Assembly: GCF_023101345.1 (NCBI RefSeq)
Contig: NZ_CP095848.1
Location: forward strand, 3,064,001 to 3,128,000
Length of the DNA: 64,000 nt
Reading direction: 5' to 3'
Origin: Hymenobacter sublimis
GTDB lineage: Bacteria > Bacteroidota > Bacteroidia > Cytophagales > Hymenobacteraceae
Numbering within the stretch: position 1 is the first letter of the stretch; the number at the start of each line of letters is the position of its first letter. Both the position numbers and the translations under genes were made by a program. This document shows, in pieces, positions 51,556 through 60,661 of the stretch. The notes beneath the pieces were generated by a model. It was not told the DNA's origin and searched no databases. It saw nothing but the letters and a program-made list of their open reading frames with translations.

Positions 51556-52299
51556 TTAAAGTGCCGTGCCGTTACGTGCTTTGTCACCTGCGCCAGGAGT
51601 CTGAGAGGCCTTATCGGCCTGAGCTTCCTGTACGGGTGCTTGCGTTTGAGAATCGGTAGTCTGCGAGGAATCCGCAACAGAGGCATTCGCCACACCGCTA
51701 GCCTTGAGGAAATCAGTCATTCCATCTGGGCCTTTACCTTGCTGCAGCATGCGAACGTACATGGCAATTTTCCAGCGTTCCTGCGGATTGACCTGGGAGC
51801 CGTGGGGCATCATACGGCCTTTTCCCCATTGAATAACGTGGTAAATATGCCCGTCATTCATGGTTTTGTAGGTCCCTACCGAGTAATTCGGAACACCTTT
51901 GAATTTCGCTCCTACCGGTCCATCACCAGCCCCCGATTCGCCGTGGCAATGCTGGCAATTACGGACGTAGAGCGTTTTGCCTTCCTCCAAAGCGTCTTTG
52001 GTGTAGGAGTAAGGATTGCGCAGGCTTGTTTCAGCCGTAGCAATATCATCCTTGGCAATGTGCGTGTAGTAGTTGGCTTTTCCACGCGGCACTGTTCCTA
52101 TTGCCGGAACGCGCATGTTCAGGCCCATGGGATTTATCTTGTTGGATTGCTCCTGCTTCAACGGCTCATACGGAAGTGAGGCGTACATCTCAGGAGCATA
52201 TTCCAAACCGGGGTCATCGGCTCGGTTGCAGGCGGTGGTGAACACCGATGCCAGCAGAACCGCCGACGCTTGCAGAGTTACTTTCAGCGAATGCGTCAT
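51556..52299 (-). CDS. actE: Alternative complex III cytochrome c, ActE
   Basis: ActE is the mono-heme cytochrome c subunit of alternative complex III and passes electrons towards the oxidase. The 247-residue protein has a lipoprotein signal (SVFTTAC). The heme site is CQHCH in YVRNCQHCHGESGAGDGPVG, with the axial Met probably in GRMMPHG. The C-terminal 60 residues are a Gln/Ala/Ser-rich flexible tail. Its ATG shares one base with the actD stop codon (TAATG), which indicates translational coupling. Confidence 0.93.
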   Translation of the reverse strand: MTHSLKVTLQASAVLLASVFTTACNRADDPGLEYAPEMYASLPYEPLKQEQSNKINPMGLNMRVPAIGTVPRGKANYYTHIAKDDIATAETSLRNPYSYTKDALEEGKTLYVRNCQHCHGESGAGDGPVGAKFKGVPNYSVGTYKTMNDGHIYHVIQWGKGRMMPHGSQVNPQERWKIAMYVRMLQQGKGPDGMTDFLKASGVANASVADSSQTTDSQTQAPVQEAQADKASQTPGAGDKARNGTAL

Positions 52300-52823
52300 T
52301 AGAACTTAGACATTTCTTTTTGGTTCACCTCCGAAGCACCATTATTACGCAGCAACTGAGTTAGCTTCGTCATATCGGTGTTCTCATTTACTTCGATAGC
52401 CATCACAAACTTGTCGTCTGTTGAGCGCACATCCAGCACGGGTGTTTTCCAACGCGGATAAAGCTTGCTGATGGTATAGAAAGTAATCACCATACCGTGG
52501 CAGCAAAACAGTACCGTCAATTCGAAGGATACAGGAATAAAAGCCGGTAGGGCAATGTGAGGCTTACCACCGATGATCATAGGCCAGTCAAAACCCAGCA
52601 TATAGATCTGCATCCAGAGGGCAAAGCTCAACCCAGTGAGGCCGAAAAAGAAGGCCGCAATAGGAAGGCGTGAACGCTCAATACCAAGAGCGTCATCTAT
52701 TCCGTGGATGGGGAATGGCGTAAAAACTTCGTAGATCTTAACGCCCGCTTCGCGGACGTTTTCAACGGCGTGCAGCAGCACGTCTTCGTCGTCGAAGATG
52801 CCGAGGGCGAAGCGCTTAGTCAT
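52299..52823 (-). CDS. actD: Alternative complex III subunit ActD (DUF3341)
   Basis: The 174-residue protein is the DUF3341 subunit of alternative complex III. A cytoplasmic ferredoxin-like N-terminal part ([20 protein letters not shown]) is followed by two helices (about 55-75 and 95-118). A C-terminal segment, [20 protein letters not shown], ends in [11 protein letters not shown]. It should bind beside ActC and ActF and stabilise them. It overlaps actC by 8 nt and actE by 1 nt. Confidence 0.93.
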   Translation of the reverse strand: MTKRFALGIFDDEDVLLHAVENVREAGVKIYEVFTPFPIHGIDDALGIERSRLPIAAFFFGLTGLSFALWMQIYMLGFDWPMIIGGKPHIALPAFIPVSFELTVLFCCHGMVITFYTISKLYPRWKTPVLDVRSTDDKFVMAIEVNENTDMTKLTQLLRNNGASEVNQKEMSKF

Positions 52824-54273
52824 GCTTATCGTAGTTTACAGAGGCCGAGGCGGGAACTCCGTGGGTGGTAGCAGGCTGAGGAGTGTGGTGATGCGGATCG
52901 TGACCGGTGTACGTCGGGCCATTATCCACTGTGTACTTCAATACCGACTTCACTTCGGCCATGTTAATCACGGGGAAGAACTTGGCGAATAGCAGGAACA
53001 GGGTGAAGAATAGACCAATCGTGCCCACGTAAATACCGATATCGATAATGGAGGGTGAGAACATTACCCAGCTCGAAGGCAGGTAGTCGCGGTGTAGTGA
53101 GGTTACGATAATTACGAAGCGCTCGAACCACATACCGATGTTCACAATGATGGACAGTATGAAAGTCAGAGGAATGCTATAACGTACGCGGCGGATCCAC
53201 ACCAACTGCGGAGTGATTACGTTGCAGGTCATCATCGACCAGTAAGCCCACCAGTAAGGACCCGTGGCCCGGTTAATGAAGGCGTACTGCTCAAACTCAA
53301 CTTGGGAGTACCAAGCAATGAAGAATTCAGTGATATACGCTACCCCCACAATGGAGCCCGTTATCATCATGATTTTGTTCATGAGGGCAATGTGCTCAAT
53401 CGTGATGTAGTCTTCCAGCTTGAATACTACACGGGTAATCAGCATCAGCGTGAGCACCATGGCGAAGCCGGAGAAGATTGCACCCGCAACGAAGTAGGGA
53501 GGGAAGATGGTAGTATGCCAACCCGGTACAACCGAAGTTGCGAAGTCCATCGATACGATGGTGTGTACCGATAGTACCAGCGGGGTAGAAACACCGGCCA
53601 GAATCAGCGAAACCGTTTCGTAGCGCGACCAGTGCTTAGCCGAACCTTTCCAGCCAAAGCTCAACAGCGAGTAAGCAACTTTAGCAATTGGACCTTTGGC
53701 CCGGTCACGAATAGTAGCAAAGTCAGGAACCAGACCCGTATACCAGAACACCAGCGACACAGAGAAGTAGGTCGAAATGGCAAACACGTCCCACAACAGT
53801 GGTGAGTTAAAGTTTACCCACAGCGAACCGAAAGTATTCTGGAAAGGAAATACCCAGAAAGCCAGCCAGGGGCGGCCCATGTGCAAAACTGGGAACATCG
53901 CCGCGCAGATTACAGCGAAGATGGTCATTGCCTCAGCTGCCCGGTTAATGGAGGTACGCCATTTCTGACGGAATAGTAGCAATACTGCTGAAATCAGGGT
54001 GCCGGCGTGACCGATACCTACCCACCACACGAAGTTGGTGATGTCCCAAGCCCAACCAACGGTTTTGTTTAGGCCCCACTCTCCGATACCATACCATAGG
54101 GTGCGGTAAACGGAATAGAAGAAGACACCGAGGAGTAAGAGGGCGACACTCAAAGCGGCCATCCAGCGGATGTTTGGGGCGGCTTCTACCTGGCGACACA
54201 CGTCCTGAGTGACGTCGTGGTACGTTTTCCCCCCGGTAACGAGCGGCTCCCGTACAGGCGATACGTGCTGCAT
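52816..54273 (-). CDS. actC: Alternative complex III subunit ActC (NrfD-like)
   Basis: ActC is the larger NrfD/PsrC-type membrane subunit and the likely menaquinol-oxidising site next to the ActB iron-sulfur protein. The 485-residue protein starts [20 protein letters not shown] and has about ten helices. Typical blocks are [39 protein letters not shown] and [20 protein letters not shown]. The C-terminal tail is His-rich ([16 protein letters not shown]). A hairpin at 54301-54337 lies between actB and actC. Confidence 0.94.
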   Translation of the reverse strand: MQHVSPVREPLVTGGKTYHDVTQDVCRQVEAAPNIRWMAALSVALLLLGVFFYSVYRTLWYGIGEWGLNKTVGWAWDITNFVWWVGIGHAGTLISAVLLLFRQKWRTSINRAAEAMTIFAVICAAMFPVLHMGRPWLAFWVFPFQNTFGSLWVNFNSPLLWDVFAISTYFSVSLVFWYTGLVPDFATIRDRAKGPIAKVAYSLLSFGWKGSAKHWSRYETVSLILAGVSTPLVLSVHTIVSMDFATSVVPGWHTTIFPPYFVAGAIFSGFAMVLTLMLITRVVFKLEDYITIEHIALMNKIMMITGSIVGVAYITEFFIAWYSQVEFEQYAFINRATGPYWWAYWSMMTCNVITPQLVWIRRVRYSIPLTFILSIIVNIGMWFERFVIIVTSLHRDYLPSSWVMFSPSIIDIGIYVGTIGLFFTLFLLFAKFFPVINMAEVKSVLKYTVDNGPTYTGHDPHHHTPQPATTHGVPASASVNYDKHD

Positions 54274-54300
54274 AGTTTTTTGGACTTAAAGGAGTAGATG

Positions 54301-54337
54301 GGGAGGGCAATACTACACTAGGCACTACTGCCCTCCC
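54301..54337 (-). promoter_or_regulatory. Intercistronic hairpin between actB and actC
   Basis: GGGAGGGCA (54301-54309) pairs exactly with TGCCCTCCC (54329-54337), and the pairing continues imperfectly inward. It lies 14 nt after the actB stop codon with no T-tract, so it is more likely an mRNA-stability or processing element than a terminator. Confidence 0.55.
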
Positions 54338-54351
54338 CCGTGGCTCAAATT

Positions 54352-57300
54352 CTAGGCGTTAAACTCCGACGACTCCGTGTTTCGGATCTTCGTCAGGTAC
54401 GTGATGTTCGGCTGCGTGTTGATGGTGTCAAGCACGTGGAATGCACGCTCACCATCTTCGCGACGCAGAATCTGCGATATACGGGAGTTGGGGTCGCGCA
54501 TGTCGCCGAACACGATGGCCTGCGTGGGGCAGGACTGGGCGCAGGCTGAAACAACCTCGCCATCCTGCGGACGACGCTTCTGCTTCTTAGCTTCCAGTTT
54601 ACCGAGCTGGATCCGTTGCACGCAGAACGAGCACTTCTCCATTACACCGCGGGCCCGAACCGTTACTTCCGGGTTCAACACCATGCGGCCGAGGTCAGTG
54701 AACATGTGGCCGTTCACAGTTTCGAACTTCTCGTTAGAGTAGTACGAGAACCAGTTGAAACGACGCACTTTGTACGGACAGTTGTTAGCGCAATAACGCG
54801 TACCTACGCAACGGTTGTAGGTCATCTGGTTGAGACCTTCCGAGCTGTGCGTAGTAGCTAATACTGGGCACACCGTTTCGCAGGGAGCATGGTTGCAGTG
54901 CTGACACAGCATGGGCTGGAAAATCACCTGCGGGTTCTCCGAAGGATCTTCCATGGCTGCATAGGTATCTAGCTTGCCTTTATCTTCGAAGTCTGACTTG
55001 TGCGCAGCGGAGCTGTAGTATCGGTCGATACGCATCCAGTGCATTTCGCGCCGGTTGATTACCTCCTGCTTGCCAACTACGGCAACGTTATTTTCAGCCT
55101 GACACCCAATCACGCATGAGCCGCAGCCAATGCAGGAGTTGAGGTCGATGGCCATACCCCAATGGTGGTTCTTATACTCGTAGTCCTGCCACAGAGAAAC
55201 CTTGTTGGGCTTCTCCAAGCCTTCGGGGGTAGAAATCTTTTCGTATTCCGTTACCTCCTTGGGGTCTTTGATGTACTGCTTCAGCGTAGCTTCTTGAACT
55301 ACCTGCTTGCGGTCCATGATGGTGTGGTGAGTCTGCGTCTGCGCAATTGGCGACTTAGCTCCCGTGGGGGTAATTTGAACGGCGTTGCTGTAGATGATGG
55401 CATCATTGCGCATCGTAGCCAGCGGTAGCACGTTCTCGCCAATTTCATTGGCCACTTTACCACCGCGCACCCGGCCGTACCCTAATGCAATGCCTACAGT
55501 TCCTTTGGCCTGGCCTGGCTGAATCAGCACGGGCAACTCAACTGATTTACCGTTGGCTGTAACCTTAACTACGTCGCCTTGCTCCCACTTCTGCTCAGCA
55601 GCGTAGGCACGTGGTACTGTCACGTAGTTACCCCAAGTGGCTTTTGTTACCGGATCAGGCAACTCTTGTAACCAGGGATTATTTGCGAAGAGGTTCGAAC
55701 CGTTACCGATACCTACCTTTTCATAAATTACTAGCTCAATGCCCGAAGGCTTGGGTGCCGACTTGATGGCACTGATAGCTCCATTGACGTCTAAAGCGGC
55801 ACCAACTTGAGCTACTGGAGCTGGGGAAGCTGTTCCCGTAGCCACACCATCGTGCACTGCTTTGTCCCAAGCTTTGTTAAAGTCACCGCCCAGTACACCT
55901 TGCCACTGCGTGCGCAAGTAGTTGTAGTAAGTGGTGGGGCTGCCGGCCCAAGTCAGCAGTGAATCCTGCGCCTGACGGGTAGCAAATAGCGGAGTAATTA
56001 CGGGCTGCGCGATGCTCAAAGAGCCACGTTTTGGCTCGTAGTCATTCCATGACTCCAGGAAGTGATGATCGGGAGCAGCATACGTGCATAGCTCGCCGGT
56101 CTCATCCAGCCGGTCGTTAAGCGAAATTGTAGTCTTAACCTTACCAGCCTTCAAGGCGGCGGCCAGGTCAGCACCCATGGGGTGGTCGAACACAGGGTTG
56201 GCATGGTAGAAAACAACCGCACCTATCTGACCATTTTTGATGTCATTGAGCAACCGAGCCATCCGAGCATCGTCGCCTTGGCGAACCATGGAAGGATTCG
56301 CAACATCAACAGCAGCTGAACCAAGGCGCTGATTAATGGCCGTTACCAGTGTTTGAATAGCCGGGTCGTTAGAGCCTGCTACTACCAAGCCACGCGCGCC
56401 GGCCCGGCTCAGCTCAGAGATGGCCGTCTGCAGACGCTTATCGGTTGAAGTAGCACCGCCGACCAAGCCGTTATAGACTGCCAGTACTGCCTCTCCCATT
56501 TCTGAGGGCTTGAGCGGTATGCGCACGTCGGCATTGGAGCCGGTCAGCGACATATTGCTCTCAAACTGGAAGTGACGAGACATTGTCTGTTTCTCGCGCG
56601 ACACCTTGCGGTTTGTGATGTACTGGCGAGCGTACTCAACCGGTGACAACCACGTGCCTAGGAAATCAGCACCGAAGCTCACGATTACATCGGCCTTGCT
56701 GAAGTCGTAGGCTGGTAGGAGTCCACCATTAGCCCGTAACAGACCGGAAGCCGAATCGACGTCATACATTACGTGCTCAGTACCCGCGAAACGGGCGCCA
56801 AACTCAGCAATAACCTTCTTGGTAGAAGGGCTGATGATGGTAGGAGATACAATAGCTACGCGGCCAGCGCCAGCCAAAGCATTACGTACCTCCTGGTCCA
56901 ACTGATCCTTGTCAATCTTAACTCCCTTTTTAGCGAAGTGCTGCAGACGACCGCCATCGTAGAGGCTGAGTACTACCGCCTGGGCACGAGCCGATAAACC
57001 ACCACGGGTAATGGGCGATTCGGGGTTGCCTTCAAACTTAATCGGACGACCCTCGCGGGTTTTCACCAGGATACTGTTGTAATCCTGGCCGTTGAAGAAG
57101 GTGGAAGCGTAAAAGTTGGCAATACCCGGATCAACCTCTTCTGGCTTGTTGAGGTAGGGAATAGCCTTTCGAATGGGGGTTTCGCAGCTGGCGAGGGTGG
57201 CAGCGGCAAGACCGAAGCCCATTAGTTTAAGGAAGTCGCGGCGGGGCGCAACCGTGGCATCAGCGCTGCCATGGGATTCTTTCACCGGCAGGAAGTCAGC

Positions 57301-57384
57301 AAACTCAGTGAGTGCATTCTTCACGAACTCCGGTGAGTTCTCCAGTTCCTCAATTCCCTTCCAGTACTTAGGCGACTCTTGCAT
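54352..57384 (-). CDS. actB: Alternative complex III iron-sulfur subunit ActB
   Basis: ActB is the large periplasmic electron-transfer subunit. The 1010-residue protein joins a molybdopterin-oxidoreductase-like region (about 60-700), which in this complex carries no molybdenum cofactor, to a C-terminal ferredoxin part. A Tat-type motif is present (PRRDFLKLMGFGLAAATLAS), with the unusually long N-terminus typical of ActB. Iron-sulfur ligands appear in CIGCGSCVIGCQAEN, CQHCNHAPCETVCPV, CVGTRYCANNCPY, CSFCVQR and CAQSCPTQA. This is enough for four clusters, as known for the family. It follows actA by 153 nt, which contain short repeated ACTTAGGG words. Confidence 0.95.
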   Translation of the reverse strand: MQESPKYWKGIEELENSPEFVKNALTEFADFLPVKESHGSADATVAPRRDFLKLMGFGLAAATLASCETPIRKAIPYLNKPEEVDPGIANFYASTFFNGQDYNSILVKTREGRPIKFEGNPESPITRGGLSARAQAVVLSLYDGGRLQHFAKKGVKIDKDQLDQEVRNALAGAGRVAIVSPTIISPSTKKVIAEFGARFAGTEHVMYDVDSASGLLRANGGLLPAYDFSKADVIVSFGADFLGTWLSPVEYARQYITNRKVSREKQTMSRHFQFESNMSLTGSNADVRIPLKPSEMGEAVLAVYNGLVGGATSTDKRLQTAISELSRAGARGLVVAGSNDPAIQTLVTAINQRLGSAAVDVANPSMVRQGDDARMARLLNDIKNGQIGAVVFYHANPVFDHPMGADLAAALKAGKVKTTISLNDRLDETGELCTYAAPDHHFLESWNDYEPKRGSLSIAQPVITPLFATRQAQDSLLTWAGSPTTYYNYLRTQWQGVLGGDFNKAWDKAVHDGVATGTASPAPVAQVGAALDVNGAISAIKSAPKPSGIELVIYEKVGIGNGSNLFANNPWLQELPDPVTKATWGNYVTVPRAYAAEQKWEQGDVVKVTANGKSVELPVLIQPGQAKGTVGIALGYGRVRGGKVANEIGENVLPLATMRNDAIIYSNAVQITPTGAKSPIAQTQTHHTIMDRKQVVQEATLKQYIKDPKEVTEYEKISTPEGLEKPNKVSLWQDYEYKNHHWGMAIDLNSCIGCGSCVIGCQAENNVAVVGKQEVINRREMHWMRIDRYYSSAAHKSDFEDKGKLDTYAAMEDPSENPQVIFQPMLCQHCNHAPCETVCPVLATTHSSEGLNQMTYNRCVGTRYCANNCPYKVRRFNWFSYYSNEKFETVNGHMFTDLGRMVLNPEVTVRARGVMEKCSFCVQRIQLGKLEAKKQKRRPQDGEVVSACAQSCPTQAIVFGDMRDPNSRISQILRREDGERAFHVLDTINTQPNITYLTKIRNTESSEFNA

Positions 57385-57396
57385 CGTGTTTTTGGA

Positions 57397-57451
57397 ACTT
57401 AGGGTCTTAGAGACTTAGGGACGCGGATATCAGCTCCGTACGGTCTCTAAG
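57397..57451. repeat. CTTAGGG-type short-word repeat and inverted copy
   Basis: ACTTAGGGTCTTAGAGACTTAGGG is made of near-direct repeats of ACTTAGGG, and CTTAGAGAC (57406-57414) is inverted at 57443-57451. It lies in the actA-actB gap. It is a weaker member of the degenerate-word palindromes seen elsewhere in the window. Confidence 0.45.
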
Positions 57452-57537
57452 CAGGCTTTTTTAAAGGGAAGTGGGGTCTCCAGCTCTAGGAATTTGGCAA
57501 TGATTTCCAAGTTTCCAGAGCCGGAGGCCCTATGATA

Positions 57538-58887
57538 TTAATAGTGGCACTTCGAGCATTCCGTACCACCGTTCGACGACACTGTAAAGGGTACAGCACC
57601 ATTCGACTTATCGTGCAGTTTCACGAGGTTGTCGTAGTAGCCGTTGCCTTTGGTGTTGAGCGGCGTTTCGCGGTGGCAGTTGATGCACCAACCCATAGTC
57701 AGGGGAGAATACTGGTACACAACGTCCATGTTCTGGACTGGACCGTGGCAAGTCTGACACTCAACGCCACCTACCTGCGTGTGCTGGGCGTGGTTGAAGT
57801 AAGCCAAGTCAGGTAGGTTGTGAATGCGCACCCACTGGATAGGCTGCTTACGCTCAATGGCGCGGTAGATCTTCTTGATTTCCGGCGACTCCGTTTTGAT
57901 CTGCGAGTGGCAGTTCATGCAGATGTTTGCCGAAGGAATGTTAGCCGAACGGCTCTTGTACACCGAGGTGTGGCAGTAAGCACAGTTGATCTGGTGCTCA
58001 CCGGCGTGCAGTTTGTGCGAGAAAGCAATCGGCTGGGTAGGCTGGTAGCCCTGGGTGAGACCCACACCCATAGCGCCTTGGATGGTTTCGTACAGCACAG
58101 CCAACACGAATACAACACCCACAATAGCACGAACAGCCGTCGACTTATAGATTTTCGAGAAATCGAAACGCTGCTCAAGTACTTCCCGGTCGCGACCATC
58201 AAGGTCTTTGCGGCCGCGGAGCACGTCCTTCATAATGTTGGCGATGATGACCAGCGTTACCACCAGTACAATCAGCACCACTACCAGCACGATGAGCAGG
58301 ATGTTCATCGACTTGCTACCGGCACCAGCGTCAGCTACGTCAGCGCCAGCGGGACCCTGTTCACCGGGCTTAATACCCGTACCGTTTGCGTTGTCGTTCG
58401 GACCCGTAGCTTGACCCTCCTGCGAGGTAACCCAGGCCACGATGGAAGTGATTTCCTGATCTGACAGCTGGAAGCTAGGCATCTGCTGCTTCTGGTACTG
58501 GTTGAAGATTTTCACCGAGTACTCGTCGCCGCTGGCTACCATTTTACTGGAGTTCTTCACCCATGGAATAATCCAGGACATGGGCCGGCGTTTGGCAATA
58601 CCAGCCAGAGCTGGGCCCACTATCACCTCATTCACGGCGTGACACTGGGCGCAGTTACCTTTGAAAAGAGCATCGCCAGCTGCAATTGCAGCAGCGTCGC
58701 CACCACCGGCAGCGGGGGCGACCGCCGTGGCGGGAGTTGCGGCAGCCGTAGCGCCGGGGGCCACGCCTTCCTTGCTCACGCCCGGAGCCGAGCCCACAGC
58801 CTGGGCGAAAGAATCACCAAGGGTAGCAACGGTCAGGAACAGAGCGAGAAAAAGGCGGGAAAGGGGACGAAGTCGGATGCTATTCAT
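57538..58887 (-). CDS. actA: Alternative complex III multiheme cytochrome, ActA with fused mono-heme domain
   Basis: From the ATG at 58887 (MNSIRLRPLSRLFLALFLTV) this 449-residue protein is the heme-rich subunit of alternative complex III. Six CxxCH sites are visible. One, CAQCH, lies in an N-terminal cytochrome c domain after the signal peptide and an Ala-rich linker. The other five (CAYCH, CMNCH, CQTCH, CINCH, CSKCH) form the ActA pentaheme part. A transmembrane helix (about MNILLIVLVVVLIVLVVTLV) separates the two. The C-terminal CSKCHY ends the protein. It leads the operon and has a full consensus promoter. The frame upstream to 59010 passes through that promoter and is rejected. Confidence 0.94.
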   Translation of the reverse strand: MNSIRLRPLSRLFLALFLTVATLGDSFAQAVGSAPGVSKEGVAPGATAAATPATAVAPAAGGGDAAAIAAGDALFKGNCAQCHAVNEVIVGPALAGIAKRRPMSWIIPWVKNSSKMVASGDEYSVKIFNQYQKQQMPSFQLSDQEITSIVAWVTSQEGQATGPNDNANGTGIKPGEQGPAGADVADAGAGSKSMNILLIVLVVVLIVLVVTLVIIANIMKDVLRGRKDLDGRDREVLEQRFDFSKIYKSTAVRAIVGVVFVLAVLYETIQGAMGVGLTQGYQPTQPIAFSHKLHAGEHQINCAYCHTSVYKSRSANIPSANICMNCHSQIKTESPEIKKIYRAIERKQPIQWVRIHNLPDLAYFNHAQHTQVGGVECQTCHGPVQNMDVVYQYSPLTMGWCINCHRETPLNTKGNGYYDNLVKLHDKSNGAVPFTVSSNGGTECSKCHY

Positions 58888-58934
58888 AGCACAATTTGAC
58901 TGGAAAAAAGAAACGCGGGGGTGCTTCAAGGCCA

Positions 58935-58966
58935 CAAATGTAGGTCGGGAAACCCAGAGAACAAAC
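58935..58966 (-). promoter_or_regulatory. Consensus Bacteroidota promoter of the act-cox operon
   Basis: The minus strand has GTTTG (58966-58962), a 19-nt spacer and TACATTTG (58942-58935). This matches TTTG-N19-TAnnTTTG exactly, about 48 nt upstream of the actA ATG. It is the best promoter in the window and should drive actA to coxA. The remaining divergent gap up to 59266 contains the rpsF -7 box and nothing else that I recognise. Confidence 0.8.
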
Positions 58967-59218
58967 CAGGCTTGGCTAATTTTCGCCCGTGCTGGCAAGC
59001 TTAGAATCATTCTAAAATGCAGAAATCACTCACCTTATATATAGGTGTATGTGCTAGCAAACTAGCTGTCTTCCTTAGTTCAACCTCAGTTTGCGACACC
59101 CTCCTACTTGCCAACTTCTCACGCGGCAGAAGGTTTCATTGCTGAGAGTCAAAATCTTAGAACTTTGGGTTTTGTAATTTTAACTGGAGGGTAGCGTAGT
59201 TGTTGCGGCAAATCCTGT

Positions 59219-59226
59219 TATCTTTG
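59219..59226 (+). promoter_or_regulatory. -7 box of the rpsF operon
   Basis: TATCTTTG matches TAnnTTTG exactly and lies 40 nt before the rpsF ATG. A TTG is found upstream, but with a spacer of about 16 nt. The leader between the box and rpsF is AT-rich. Confidence 0.6.
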
Positions 59227-59266
59227 CCCCTCATTTAGTTTTTCACACAATTTTCACCCCGTCGTA

Positions 59267-59641
59267 ATGGCAGTAAGAAATTACGAGACGGTCTTCATTC
59301 TGACTCCCGTGTTGAACGAGAGCCAAGTGCAAGAGACGGTCGAGAAGTTCTCGCAGGTGCTTAAGGAAAATAGCGCCGACATCATCAACACTGAAGCTTG
59401 GGGCCTCAAGAAACTGGCGTACCCAATTCAGAAAAAAAACACCGGGTATTACTTCCTCGTGGAGTTCACCGGCGAAGGTAACGTCGTAGACATGCTGGAA
59501 CTTGCGTTCCGCCGGGACGAGCGGGTTATCCGTTTCCTGACCACTGTACTGGACAAGCACGCCGTAGCCTACGGTGCGCGTCGCCGCAAGGGCGAAATGA
59601 ACCAGCAGAAAGCTAAACAATCGGAAGCCGTAGCCCAGTAG
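59267..59641 (+). CDS. rpsF: 30S ribosomal protein S6
   Basis: S6 binds 16S rRNA together with S18 in the platform of the small subunit. The 124-residue protein begins [20 protein letters not shown] and shows the blocks [20 protein letters not shown] and the [15 protein letters not shown] segment. The C-terminal tail is basic and Gln/Ala-rich ([20 protein letters not shown]). It is first in the classic rpsF-rpsR-rplI operon, with rpsR 8 nt downstream. It diverges from the act operon. Confidence 0.97.
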   Translation: MAVRNYETVFILTPVLNESQVQETVEKFSQVLKENSADIINTEAWGLKKLAYPIQKKNTGYYFLVEFTGEGNVVDMLELAFRRDERVIRFLTTVLDKHAVAYGARRRKGEMNQQKAKQSEAVAQ

Positions 59642-59649
59642 TAGAAAAG

Positions 59650-59901
59650 ATGAGCCTCGCCAACGAAAAAATCCACAAGCAGGATACGCGCAAGAAATAC
59701 TGCCGCTTCCAGAAGAACGGCATTAAGTACGTAGACTACAAAGACCCGAACTTTCTGCTGAAGTTCGTAAACGAGCAGGGCCGCATCCTGCCCCGTCGCA
59801 TCACTGGTACCAGCCTGAAGTTTCAGCGCAAAGTTGCTCAGGCCGTGGCCAAAGCCCGTCACCTGGCTCTAATGCCCTACGTAACTGATTCGCTGAAGTA
59901 A
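59650..59901 (+). CDS. rpsR: 30S ribosomal protein S18
   Basis: S18 forms a heterodimer with S6 on the 30S platform. The 83-residue protein has the typical core KYCRFQKNGIKYVDYKDPNF, then LLKFVNEQGRILPRRITGTS and KFQRKVAQAVAKARHLALMP. A single Cys remains in the first block, so the zinc-ribbon form is absent. It is followed 21 nt later by rplI. Confidence 0.97.
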   Translation: MSLANEKIHKQDTRKKYCRFQKNGIKYVDYKDPNFLLKFVNEQGRILPRRITGTSLKFQRKVAQAVAKARHLALMPYVTDSLK

Positions 59902-59922
59902 CCCGCCAACCGTAGTACTGAC

Positions 59923-60366
59923 ATGGAAGTAATTCTGAAAGACGACGTTAAAGGCCTGGGCTACAAGAACGACGTTGTTACTGTAAAGCCCGGCTACGGC
60001 CGTAACTACCTGCTCCCGCAGGGTCTGGCCGTTCTGGCTGACAAAACCAACAAGAAAATCGTAGCGGAGAACGTACGCCAGGCTGCCCACAAGGCTGAGA
60101 AGGTGAAATCCGATGCGCAGGCTATTGCCGACAAAATCGGTGACGTAGTACTCGACATTCCTGCCAAAGTAGGTGAGAGCGGCAAAATCTTCGGCCGCGT
60201 AACTACCCTGCAGCTGGCCGACGCCCTCAAGGCGAAAGGTGTTGACGTGGAGCGCAAGCGTCTCTCGTTCGACTCAGAGCCCAGCGTAGTAGGTTCGTAT
60301 ACCGCCACGGTTGATCTGCACCGCGAGGTGAAGCACAAAGTTCGCTTTAACGTAGTAGCCGAGTAA
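59923..60366 (+). CDS. rplI: 50S ribosomal protein L9
   Basis: L9 binds 23S rRNA at the base of the L1 stalk. The 147-residue protein has the N-terminal RNA-binding domain with DDVKGLGYKNDVVTVKPGYG and RNYLLPQGLAVLAD, a connecting helix, and the C-terminal domain with GKIFGRVTTLQLADALKAKG. It ends the rpsF operon and is followed by a clear terminator. Confidence 0.97.
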   Translation: MEVILKDDVKGLGYKNDVVTVKPGYGRNYLLPQGLAVLADKTNKKIVAENVRQAAHKAEKVKSDAQAIADKIGDVVLDIPAKVGESGKIFGRVTTLQLADALKAKGVDVERKRLSFDSEPSVVGSYTATVDLHREVKHKVRFNVVAE

Positions 60367-60389
60367 GCTACGCACGAACCAGCGTTTTG

Positions 60390-60423
60390 AAAGCGCCCGG
60401 TTGCTTTGGCAGCCGGGCGCTTT
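60390..60423 (+). terminator. Terminator of the ribosomal protein operon
   Basis: AAAGCGCCCGG (60390-60400) pairs exactly with CCGGGCGCTTT (60413-60423), the stem extends by TTGC/GCAG with one mismatch, and T-rich sequence follows. The 60427-60661 stretch after it holds no gene or clear motif. Confidence 0.92.
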
Positions 60424-60661
60424 TACTTTATTCTTTTTAGGTAAACCTGTGCCGCCTCACGGTTGGGCCAATACAGGCTGCCATTAAGCGGGTGGCACTA
60501 GCAATGAGAAACATATCGGGGTTTCTCTATCGTATAGCTAATTTCTATCCTCGCCTCTCCCCTGGTGGCTACCTTCTCTCCTTGGACAGCACTTTTGGCT
60601 GAACGCGGGATGTTGAGTAGGTTGCCTATCCGTTGGCCCGCCAAAGGCCGTATTCACACAC

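Noticed and set aside
54352..57384. A catalytic molybdenum oxidoreductase encoded by the actB gene
   Set aside because: The gene lies between actA and actC. In alternative complex III this subunit lacks the molybdenum cofactor and serves only electron transfer.
60427..60661. A structured RNA or tRNA between rplI and the GSCFA gene
   Set aside because: Only short, unconvincing pairings are seen (for example GCGGG with CCCGC near 60610-60645), with no conserved RNA motif.
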